The notes beneath the pieces were generated by a model, which worked only from the letters and a program-made list of their open reading frames with translations, was not told where the DNA came from and searched no databases. Position numbers and translations under genes: made by a program. Positions 1 through 6,833 of a stretch of 10,000 bases of DNA are shown one piece after another. The DNA lies in contig CM018911.1 in assembly GCA_009663005.1 (NCBI GenBank), positions 9,596,114-9,606,113 on the forward strand. The letters are read 5' to 3'. The first letter of the stretch is position 1; each line of letters starts with the position of its first letter. The DNA is from Actinidia chinensis. Lineage: Eukaryota; Streptophyta; Magnoliopsida; Ericales; Actinidiaceae.

Positions 1-149
1 CAATAAGCCCTATTGTACTACGATGAGGCCAAAAGTCAAAGCGATAGCAAGACCATGGCATCGGGCAGATGAAGTGCTCCACTGAGCCGAACCAATTCTA
101 GTGTGGACCTCAACATACTTCTAATGCTAAACAAAGTCAGGGAGAAAAC
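1..149 (+). other. Leader or 5' end of Tat gag, unresolved
   Basis: No clear reading frame or motif. Because recognisable gag starts in the following bases on the same strand, this is most likely the beginning of gag or the element's untranslated leader, with frames broken by indels. No LTR end or tRNA-complementary primer-binding site was seen. Confidence 0.4.
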
Positions 150-1170
150 TTGCAAGCGAAGCTAGTCGCTAGAGTAGCAACTGCTGTAAAAACAAACATG
201 TCAACGATGTTTGAGGCCAGGACCTCTAGGTCCACTCAGAAAGAACAACTCCTCCCAAAGTACTTAATCCCATTTGTATCCAAGATTAAGGGAATGGAGT
301 CTCTAGAGAAGTTCAATCCTCCAAAGTTCAACATGTATGACGGGAATTCAGGCTTGAGGTCGCACATTAGCCATTTTTGGTAGATGATGGTGCTCTAGAA
401 CTACCTTGACGCACTAGTGTGCAGGGTTTTCCCTCGAGACTGGGTGACCTCAAGCTAAAATGGTTTGATAAGCTCCCACCGGGGTAAATCGGGAACTTTT
501 TCCAATTGTTTGAGTCATTCGTGGCTCGGTTCGTCATCAATATCAAAGTGCCAAAGGGCGTGAGTTTCCTTCTGACACTTTACAAGGGAATGAATGTGAC
601 ACTCCACAATTAAAGCAAAAGATATTGGGAGTTGCATAATGAAATCAATGAGTGTTTAGAAGAGCTCTCCGTGGTCAACTACAAGCTCAGGCTGACTTTA
701 AACAAGAAATTGTGGGACAAATTGACGCTCAATCCCCTAACTAACCTTCAAGACCTTGGGTGGAAATGTATTCTCGATTGGAGGAGGATGTCAGACAAGC
801 CGAGCAGTTGCAGGAACATCTTCCCAAGGAGAAAGCACATTTAAACGATGAAAGAAAAGTACATGAAGGAGCGCAAAGGATAAAAGAGACAAGGAGTCCT
901 TATGGTTTTCAAAGAATCAATCTAAAAGCTTCTCACCAAGATCTAGGATAAGTCATATTACAAAAGCCTCTCCCCATCGAAGGAGATCCAAAGAAACACA
1001 ACCAGCGGTGGAAGTGTGCCTACCACGAGAAAAAAAGGGCACAAGACAAAAAATTGTAGAATCTTGAAGTTGTTCTTGGACCAACTTATTTAGGCAGGGT
1101 ACCTGAAAAAGTTTGTCGGCCAAAAGAAAATGAAGGTAAAGGAAGCCGAGGTCAGACCTAACCCGAGTTT
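150..1170 (+). pseudogene. gag: Tat-type gag remnant (capsid domain plus zinc-knuckle-like motif)
   Basis: Gag forms the cytoplasmic virus-like particle. The capsid-like (retrotransposon gag) domain begins near PPKFNMYDG at about 315-345. It passes through a TAG at 381-383 where the family has Gln. It then shifts frame near 435 and continues as LKWFDKLPPG, FFQLFESFVARFV and ELHNEINECLEELSVVNYKL (about 440-690). A further shift near 760 leads to MEMYSRLEEDVRQAEQ. A zinc-knuckle-like motif follows, with Cys codon 1015-1017, His 1024-1026, His 1040-1042 and Cys 1055-1057 (C-x2-H...GH-x4-C). A seven-A run at 1030-1036 carries an extra base and breaks the frame inside this motif. A TAG at 1091-1093 replaces the expected Gln of an LIQAG-like string. 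At least three frameshifts and several stops make this a clear pseudogene. The start is arbitrary, as the true N-terminus is not identifiable. Confidence 0.8.
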
Positions 1171-1783
1171 TGACCAAGATTGGGACCAAGCTGACAATGC
1201 CTTGGAGAAAGACCTCTCCATTGGGACTATTCACATGATTGGTGACCTATATGACCTCGAACTTTATAAAAGATCCGAGGGGAGATCCGTATTGTCAGGC
1301 AAATGAAAAAAGTCTTCTTAGTCCAGCCAGAGGCAAAGAAGCCCAGACAAAGCTTGATTGAGCAAGAAGCATCACTTTTACCAGGGCAGATCTAGCACGG
1401 GTCTAACATCCCCATAATGATCCCTTAGTCATCCAGCTACGAGTCCATGGTTATGACATTAAATGAATCTTGGTGGACTCTGGCAGTTCGCTTTAAGTGA
1501 TGTATTATGACTTGTTCAAACAATTAAAACTGAAAGCGGCGCAAGCTTTGTTAGTCGAGTTCAATGCTCAAGTTCATTGGCCCTTGAGAAATATAACTTT
1601 CAAAGTCCAAGCTGGTTCCCAAGAGCTGGAGACTGAGTTTATAGTCATTGATATCCCCTCTCCCTATAACACGATTATTGGTCAAAATTGATTGCACAAG
1701 ATGAATGGAGTCGATTTGACACTGCACCAGGTCATTAAATTATCTAACTTAAAAGGTGATGAAGCAATCTTGGGGACCAAGTT
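1171..1783 (+). pseudogene. pro: Tat-type gag-protease connector and aspartic protease remnant
   Basis: The connector (about 1171-1450) is readable only in pieces, such as LSIGTIHMIGDLYD and EAKKPRQSL. The retropepsin-like protease would cut the polyprotein into its mature parts. Its active-site triad DSG is at 1476-1484, and the catalytic Asp codon (1476-1478) is intact. A TAA at 1494-1496 interrupts the frame, which resumes as [16 protein letters not shown] flap-like stretch follows, then [14 protein letters not shown], the conserved second half typical of this family. TGA at 1689-1691 stands where the family has Trp (N-W-L-H). After it the frame continues as LHKMNGVDLTLHQVIKL to about 1750. 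The fold is recognisable from end to end but two stops make it non-functional. The open stretch 1497-1691 starts at a GTG and is not a separate gene. Confidence 0.78.
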
Positions 1784-2210
1784 TTGGATAAGCAGTGCTA
1801 CCTCTCCACGGTGAGCACCAAAGTAGCCATAAAAGAGGTGTATCTAGTGGGAGAGGAGAGGGAGGTCTTGGAAGATGTTGGTAGGACTCTGAAGGCCAAA
1901 GTCGTGGAAGACCTGATTCATTTTGAACTCAATAAACCAAGCTCAAATTACTACTTCTTTGTTAGCTTGAATATGAAGGAGCAGGAGAGAACCAATATCA
2001 TCGAGTTCTTAAAAGCAAACATCGAGGTCTTTGTGTGGACACCATATGAAATGCCAAGAATTGACCTAGGCTTCATCAGGCACGAGGTCAACGTCATGAC
2101 CGAAGCTCAACCTATGAAATAGTGGGGAAAAAGGTACGACCAAACATGTGAAAGCTGTGATAAATGAGGTTGAGAAAAAATGAATGCAATAACAAAAGTT
2201 CTTTACCCGA
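1784..2210 (+). pseudogene. pol: Protease-RT connector and extreme N-terminal edge of Tat RT
   Basis: An open stretch of 112 codons (1784-2122) encodes the connector that precedes RT in Tat elements. It includes DKQCYLSTVSTK, EREVLEDVGRTLKAKVVEDL, and a string near IIEFLKANIEVFVWTPYEMP followed by IDLGFIRHEVNV, which matches the usual run-up to RT. TAG at 2120-2122 fits a Gln-to-stop change. Past it, the frame continues as a KHVKAVI-like segment and reaches the very start of RT (KVLYPS, about 2195-2212). There the RT sequence stops abruptly. None of the RT finger or palm motifs, and no catalytic YxDD-type box, is found downstream. This is the longest undamaged piece of the Tat polyprotein apart from the integrase C-terminus. 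Confidence 0.75.
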
Positions 2211-2560
2211 GCTTGATATTATTGCGGGAGGTAGATGAATAGCAAAGTCCAATCTACTTCGTTAACAAAATATTTATGGATTGCCAAACTAGGTACTTTC
2301 CGCTGGACAAGCTTCTATTGGCTCTGGTCATTAATACGCAAAAGCTCATGCATAATTTTCAAGCACACCCAATCCCAGTGTACATTGAATTTTAGCTAAA
2401 AAACATGCTTATAAAAGCAGACATGTTCAGGCAATTGTTCAAATAGGCTATCAAACTCAAGCAGTTTGACATAAAATTCCTTCCTGTATCAGTAATCAAA
2501 TGTCAAGTTTGGCAGATTTTTTTGCGGAGTTCTCACCCAAAAATATGAGTCCAAAATCGG
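2211..2560 (+). pseudogene. pol: RT-linked RNase H remnant of the Tat element (RT core deleted upstream)
   Basis: Read in one frame, this stretch starts LILLREVDE, then IYFVNKIFMDCQTRYFPL, ALVINTQKLMHNFQAHPI and FDIKFLPVS, ending near 2540. This is the RNase H-like domain that directly follows RT in Ty3/gypsy polyproteins, where it removes RNA from RNA-DNA hybrids; in Tat elements it is usually regarded as degenerate and backed up by a second RNase H. Stops lie at 2240-2242, 2393-2395 and 2444-2446; the last replaces the expected Trp of a KWA string. The segment directly upstream should be RT, but only its first few residues remain, so this domain is joined to the RT start by a large internal deletion. 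Confidence 0.75.
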
Positions 2561-2621
2561 TTACCCCAAGTCTAATGCAAGGCAGGAGAGAGCTCGGTAG
2601 GGATATTAGTTATGGGCCAAC

Positions 2622-2721
2622 ACCTAAGGTTCCCAAGGTTCTTAAGGAACCACCTTAGGTTGATGGATCACTTTTAGCTGAGGAGATCGCTGAGGGTCCC
2701 AAGGTTCTTAAGGAACTACCT
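2622..2721. repeat. 66-bp-offset direct repeat carrying nested inverted repeats
   Basis: Bases 2631-2655 recur at 2697-2721 with one mismatch in 25. The offset of 66 bp equals 22 codons, so the duplication would have kept the reading frame of the linker before the second RNase H (both copies encode PKVLKE). The first copy sits in a perfect 9-bp inverted repeat, ACCTAAGGT at 2622-2630 and ACCTTAGGT at 2652-2660. Inside is a second one, GGTTC at 2637-2641 and GAACC at 2647-2651, which also exists in part in the second copy. It could be a linker duplication or a small hairpin; function is unknown. Confidence 0.75.
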
Positions 2722-2729
2722 CAAATCGT

Positions 2730-3165
2730 TCAATCCAAGGCTTGGAAAATGTAAATTTGATGAGGCCAAAAATAGCCTTGGTGTAAAGGTAGGGGTTATA
2801 CTGAAAAGTTCTGAAGAGAAATTTTTGAATACTGCCTTAAACTGAATTTTCCTGCAACAAACAACGAAGCTGAGTATGAAGCCTTTATAGCAGGGCTGAG
2901 ATCAGCTAGCAAGGTGTTAGTTCCTGAGCTCGACATCTTCAATCAAAGCTGGTGGTCAACCAGTTCACCAATAAATTTGAAGTACAAGGAGTTAGAATGG
3001 CTATGTACTTAGCAAAGTAAAGATTCTCCTTCCACAGTTTTAAGCAATAAAAATTGAGCAAGTAGGGAAGGATTTAAATTATCATACAGATGCATTGGCA
3101 GGCTTGGCGTCAGTATTCGAATGAGAAAAAATGGACAGACCATCACAGTCGATCTAATCTCAGTC
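2730..3165 (+). pseudogene. pol: Archaeal-type second RNase H (aRNH) remnant, diagnostic of Tat
   Basis: This domain lies between the RT-linked RNase H and integrase, where only Tat-type plant elements commonly carry an additional RNase H. It starts near WKM (2745-2753), followed after a one-base shift by an FDEAKNSLG stretch containing the first catalytic Asp. The signature NNEAEYEAFIAGLRSA at about 2863-2910 holds the catalytic Glu. The next Asp (SDS in the family) is missing: ELDIF is followed at 2941 by a short deletion and frameshift, after which the frame reads LVVNQ-like. Near the end, IEQVGKDLNYHTDALAGLAS (about 3055-3115) contains the His-x-Asp-Ala motif of the RNase H C-terminus. 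At least three frameshifts and several stops are present. The domain is recognisable but dead. Confidence 0.78.
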
Positions 3166-3189
3166 TTCACCTATGAAATTCACCAATAA

Positions 3190-4440
3190 TATGTCCTAAG
3201 CAACATCAAGCTGGATGGATCAAATTGAATACTTCTACGCTATGATAAACTACTAGAGGATAAAAAGGAGGTGCAAAAACTCAGAGTAACGGCAACAAGT
3301 TTTTGGATCTCCCCCATGGGGGACTTGTACAAAAAATCTTACTTAAGGCCTTATCTGTTGTGCATTCACCTGAGCTTGTTAGAAGATGTGTTGTTCGAAA
3401 TCCATGAGGGAGTTTTCGGATTACACTCTAGGGGCAAATCATTGGCCCACCGAGCTCTAACTCAAGGGTATTAGTGACCCTACATGCAAATAAATATCCA
3501 AGTGTATGTTTCCAAATGCGCAGTGTTAATTTTATTCTCTCCTCATTCACTAGTTGGCTACGGATTTGACCCTGCTCACTAGTCCATGGCCTTTCACTTA
3601 TTGGAAAATGGACATCGTAGGGGTACTTCCCCAAGCCTCAAAAAATAAGTTCTTATTGGTAGCCACATACTACTTTACCAAGTGGTCGAAGTCGAACCAC
3701 TACCCAAATTAGGGAGCTCGATATGATTTAATTCATACACAGAAACATTTTATCACTGTTTGGCATCCCTTAGGATTTCATGTCAAACAAAGGAACTCAG
3801 TTCATAGACCAAAAAGTTAAGAAAATGTTGAACAAGCTCAAAATCAAATTCTACAATTCAACGTCGAGCTACCCATAGTGCAACAGTCTGGCTAAGGTGA
3901 CCAACAAGACAATTATAAACGGGATCAAAAAAGAGGCTTAAAAAAGCCAAAGGTAATGGGTCGACAAGCTTCCGAGCATATTATGGGCCTATTAGACCAC
4001 ACCGCAGAAGGTAATGAACAAAATGCATTACACTTTCGCCTTCAATTTTAAAGTTGTAATCTCGCTGAAGGTTGGTTTATCTACAATCAGAATCGAAGGT
4101 TATGAAGACAATCACAATGCAAAGGTGTTAGCTCGCGACCTCGACCTTGTTGAAGAAAGAAGAGAAAATGCACTCATAAGAATGGTCAGCTATCAGAAGC
4201 AGCTCGCCAAAATATACAATCAGAAGGTCCAACACATATTTTTGGTTGGTGACCTTATTTTGAAAACAATTATTGGAAACACCCAAGATCCGGCAGACGA
4301 AAAGTTCAACCTGAATTGGAAAGGTCCATATAAAATATCTAAGCTCTTTGCAAAGAAGGTTACTATCTTGAGGATTTGTAGGGTAAGCAAGCCCAAGACC
4401 TTGGAACTCCAACAACTTGAGAAAATTTTATTATTAAAAT
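3190..4440 (+). pseudogene. int: Tat-type integrase remnant, catalytic Asp and Glu lost
   Basis: Integrase inserts the cDNA into the chromosome. The zinc-binding N-terminus is at about 3270-3530: FWISPMGDLYKKSYL, EDVLFEIHEGVFGLHSRGKS with its histidines, and a Cys codon in SKCA. TAG-TGA at 3472-3477 replaces two expected Trp. The catalytic core starts with MDIVGVLPQAS, and its first Asp (3611-3613) is intact. The second Asp is Asn (AAC, 3786-3788) in a SNKGTQF string where the family has SDNGTQF. The Glu is Lys (AAG, 3894-3896). The two sites are exactly 36 codons apart, as in DD(35)E. TAG at 3876-3878 replaces Gln. The C-terminal part is open for 151 codons from 4014, with LARDLDLVEERRENALIRM, the GDLILK string and the GPY motif (NWKGPYKI, about 4315-4340). 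A frameshift near 4360 ruins the last residues. Confidence 0.85.
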
Positions 4441-4672
4441 ATGTAACTTCTCTGTTTTTACTGACTTGATTTAGAGAAACAATGTAACTATTTTATATCA
4501 AACTCCTTGATTTTTCTAAACTTATTTGCAAAAAGGTTGTAACCATTTTGGATTATGCAAACAAAGTCTGATCAAACTTATATTAAAAGTTGTTTGTCAA
4601 TTGTTTAAGTTCGGAAAATGCATTTGCCTCAATTAGAAGGGTTTCATACTTTCATACCAAACTTTACTTTTA

Positions 4673-4713
4673 AAAATTTTTCTAAGTGTAAAATTTTTCT
4701 ATGTATAAAATTT
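4673..4713. repeat. 17-bp tandem repeat, about 2.4 copies
   Basis: Units at 4673-4689 and 4690-4706 share 15 of 17 bases (AAAATTTTTCTA core), with a partial third unit at 4707-4713. This is simple AT-rich slippage-type duplication within the non-coding region of the Tat element. Confidence 0.85.
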
Positions 4714-4789
4714 AATCAAGATGTAATCTTCATTTGCTTGAGCACTAAGATGTCCTAATCTATATGAGAGACTATTCACCGAACTACTT

Positions 4790-5050
4790 GGGGACCAAGC
4801 TCAGGGTGTCCTAAACTTTCACAGACAAGTCTGATCAAAGGAAACATTACGCTATGGCATGGAAAAAGCATATTTACACTAAGGCTTGTGTAAGATTTGC
4901 TCGTTGAGCTACATTCGAGATAAAGCAAACATTATGCTAAGGCATGTGCAATACTTGTTCGCCAAGCTATTTGAGCACCGAACTCAGGGTGTCTTAAGTA
5001 TCCATAAGCAATTCAAAGTAAAGCAGAAATATTCTAAGGCAAGTAAAAGA
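4790..5050. repeat. Cluster of diverged short repeats in the Tat 3' non-coding region
   Basis: Several words recur in imperfect copies. CTCAGGGTGTC occurs at 4800-4810 and 4983-4993, each preceded by a similar ACC-rich string and followed by CTAA or TTAA. The 20-mer starting AAACATTACGCT at 4842-4861 recurs at 4927-4946 with two mismatches. A CTAAGGC-TGTG block at 4879-4890 recurs at 4937-4948, followed in both cases by a TTG.TCG..(G/A)AGCTA string. The spacing is not constant (58, 85 and 183 bp), so this is an eroded, rearranged array rather than a clean tandem repeat. Confidence 0.7.
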
Positions 5051-5165
5051 AGGGACCAAAGCTAGAAAAGAAAGATGAATATATACTATTCTGTACACAA
5101 CTTATTCAGAAACATATTTACATGTTACAAAAAGGACAAACCCTCTTACAAAGATGCAAGGAACT

Positions 5166-6440
5166 TCACAAATCAGGGGGTTTGTCTTGTAAATCACCCC
5201 AAACTTGGGGAGCTTCCTCTTCTACCGTTGCCTCATTTTTCTCCTTCGCCTCAGCCTTGGTTGCGTCCTCTGGGATGTTTTCCTCCTCATCTATAGGTCG
5301 ACTGAAATATTTCTCCTCATCAAAACTTGGGAGGAATATTGGCGAATAAGGCTCTGGGCAAGTGTCTGGGTAAGCCACTAGAGGCTTCGATGTAGACCAC
5401 GCTATGTGATCAGAGGAAGTGTTGAGCTCCTTGAGATAGGCCAACCAGCCATCATGGAAAATGGCAACCCAGTCCTCAGTAAGTCAACCAACCATTGGGT
5501 AATGGCTTCTAGATCATCTAGATCAAGCAAGGTCCTCGCCAGAGACTCGAGGAGAAGCACAAAGGCAAATTGCCCTAATAAGTTAAAGTTTGCAAATGTC
5601 TCTAGGTATCTTTTTGCTATCAAATTCGATACAGAATAGGCATCAAACCTAACACGCCACCTTATGAAGGGAACTCAGCTAGACTGAGTGATGGAAGTAC
5701 TTCTTAATTGATGCATATGGCAACATCGGGCTCATTGGGGTTCTTTTGGAAGGTCCCCTTACGTGAAAGATCACCGAATGATAGGGAATTCAGAGATACT
5801 TGCAAAGTGCTTGATATACTTGACGTTTCAAAGTATCCAGGGACGTAAATAGTTGGCCTGGGATATTGTTCCTCAAGCTCAGGGTCAGCAGATTCTTGAT
5901 TTTGTTCCCTATTGGTAACAGAAAGTCTCACCTCAGCTATTGGTTTCGCAGTAGTGCGAGTTCTAAGTAGAGTATATGGAATGATGATGGGGCTTATTGT
6001 TAAGAGCGAAGAAAATTGAGTTAAAGCAGTTTCAACTATTGCAATAGTATTTATAAGAAATTCAATGATGATAGTTGGGGGAAGGCTGAGCGTGACACGG
6101 ACAACAATGGAAAATCAGGCAATTCACTTGTCACCTCTGCTAAAGGAAGAAAAATAGTGGGTTTTGGAATGGAAGTGACGGTGAGATCTTATGCGGTAGA
6201 GCTAGAAGGAATGTGACATATAGATCCCTTAGATGTTGATGAAGTTATAGGAATGTTGTTGTCCTGGGTAATCTGGGACACTTGAGAGTCTAACCAAGCT
6301 TTATCAAGTTCGACACTCCCTCTATTTGGGTCAGTGTCTCCTTAGCGTGTGGTTGGATTGGGGTGACAACTCCTAGTGCTCCTGCACAATTTAGGAATGA
6401 TGTGATGGTCCCAAAAGTAGAAGTATGGGATGTGAGAGGC
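5166..6440 (-). pseudogene. Antisense ORF of the Tat element (gene23-like), broken into frames
   Basis: Reading down the minus strand, open pieces follow one another in shifting frames. These are 6440-6293 (FGTITSFLNCAGALGVV), 6341-6054 (VELDKAWLDSQVSQ, then IPKPTIFLPLAEVTSELP, with a TAA at 6189-6191), 6114-5707 (136 codons without a stop, through YPRPTIYVPGYFE and SLSFGDLSRKGTF), 5674-5405 (90 codons, through RFDAYSVSNLIAKRYLETF and LLDLDDLEAITQWL) and 5444-5166 (AYLKELNTSSDHIAWS, then a strongly acidic Glu/Ala-rich tail ending PPDL). Together they span about 1.27 kb, or roughly 420 codons. No known domain is recognised. Position and orientation match the antisense extra ORFs reported in Tat elements such as Grande, whose function is unknown. 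The 5' end meets the copia LTR at 6440, so the start is probably cut off. A captured host gene fragment is the alternative. Confidence 0.55.
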
Positions 6441-6596
6441 TGTTGGATAAAGGAGGGTTATTAGGGTGTTTGTATTGAAAGAATTTTGAAAGATGGCCAA
6501 GTACTAAGATAAGAGTGGCAAAGTAAACACTTTATATTACACTTGGACACAATCCTTTTCTTTTGGGCATAGTACAAAATGACTAGAACCCATCCA

Positions 6597-6604
6597 TATT
6601 TATA
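6597..6604 (-). promoter_or_regulatory. TATA-like box of the copia LTR promoter
   Basis: TATAAATA on the minus strand, about 240 bp into the LTR from its 5' edge, the usual place for an LTR promoter at the U3/R border. Transcription would start roughly 30 bp further down, near 6570, and from this 3' LTR would run out of the element into the Tat antisense ORF on the same strand. Activity is inferred only. Confidence 0.5.
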
Positions 6605-6712
6605 CTACTTATGGAAATTACAAGATAATATTTAAGTAGATTCTAGATTTTACACATGTGATAAATACATACAACAAATATCTAAGATATTTTTAAAGAC
6701 ATTTTTAGACAT

Positions 6713-6738
6713 CTTCTAGAATCTAAGTATTCTAGAAC
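6713..6738 (-). promoter_or_regulatory. Paired heat-shock-element-like motifs in U3, also a perfect hairpin
   Basis: Two perfect TTCTAGAA words (TTCnnGAA, the core of a plant heat-shock element) lie at 6714-6721 and 6730-6737. They form a 9-bp perfect inverted repeat (6714-6722 with 6729-6737) around a 6-base loop. They sit about 110 bp upstream of the TATA-like box. A third, related TTCTAGA lies at 6641-6647, and loose TTC/GAA triplets flank the pair. The heat-inducible copia element ONSEN is driven by such elements in its LTR; whether this one responds to heat is not shown. Confidence 0.35.
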
Positions 6739-6833
6739 TCTTCTACAAACTACATACATCTTCTTCCAAAATATCTTCTATTTTAGGCTTTGTATTGGGC
6801 TTTAACTATTATTTTTATTGGATCAAATCAAAT

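Larger units (their letters stand above)
4470..5165 (+). other. AT-rich non-coding region after Tat integrase
   Basis: No reading frame of note on either strand. Tat elements are known for a long non-coding or repeat-bearing region between integrase and the 3' LTR, and this stretch sits exactly there. It holds a short 17-bp tandem repeat (4673-4713) and a set of diverged repeats (about 4790-5050). A 13-bp word, AAGTCTGATCAAA, occurs at 4564-4576 and 4827-4839. No polypurine tract or LTR end was seen, consistent with the 3' LTR lying further downstream. Confidence 0.6.
1..6440 (+). mobile_element. Decayed Ty3/gypsy LTR retrotransposon, Tat-type, partial (no LTR in window)
   Basis: Remnants appear in the order gag, protease, (RT lost), RNase H, second RNase H, integrase, non-coding region, antisense ORF. 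PR-RT-RH-IN order defines Ty3/gypsy. A second, archaeal-type RNase H between RT-RNase H and integrase, a long region after integrase, and an antisense ORF there are known features of the Tat lineage (Ogre, Grande, Retand relatives). Every domain is broken by stops and small indels, so nothing here can make a polyprotein. The 5' LTR and primer-binding site should lie left of base 1. The 3' part is cut at 6440 by a copia LTR, so the 3' LTR should lie beyond 10000. Family assignment is from motifs read by eye; the sub-lineage within Tat is not determined. Confidence 0.85.

Noticed and set aside
953..1234. 93-codon open frame on the minus strand
   Set aside because: It is the complement of the Tat gag zinc-knuckle region, whose + strand frames carry clear family motifs.
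4128..4415. 95-codon open frame on the minus strand
   Set aside because: Lies opposite the well-matched integrase C-terminus (GPY motif) and has no motif of its own.
4014..4469. 151-codon open frame as a separate host gene
   Set aside because: It continues the integrase in order and motif (LARDLDL, GDLILK, GPY), and its first Met is internal to the domain.
5075..5349. Two overlapping + strand frames of 73 and 75 codons
   Set aside because: Low-complexity Ser/Pro/Leu translations that mirror the acidic tail of the minus-strand frame.
6468..6473. TGTTTG as an alternative inner edge of the copia LTR
   Set aside because: TGTTG at 6441 matches the CAACA at 6842-6846 as a terminal inverted repeat better; the alternative does not.
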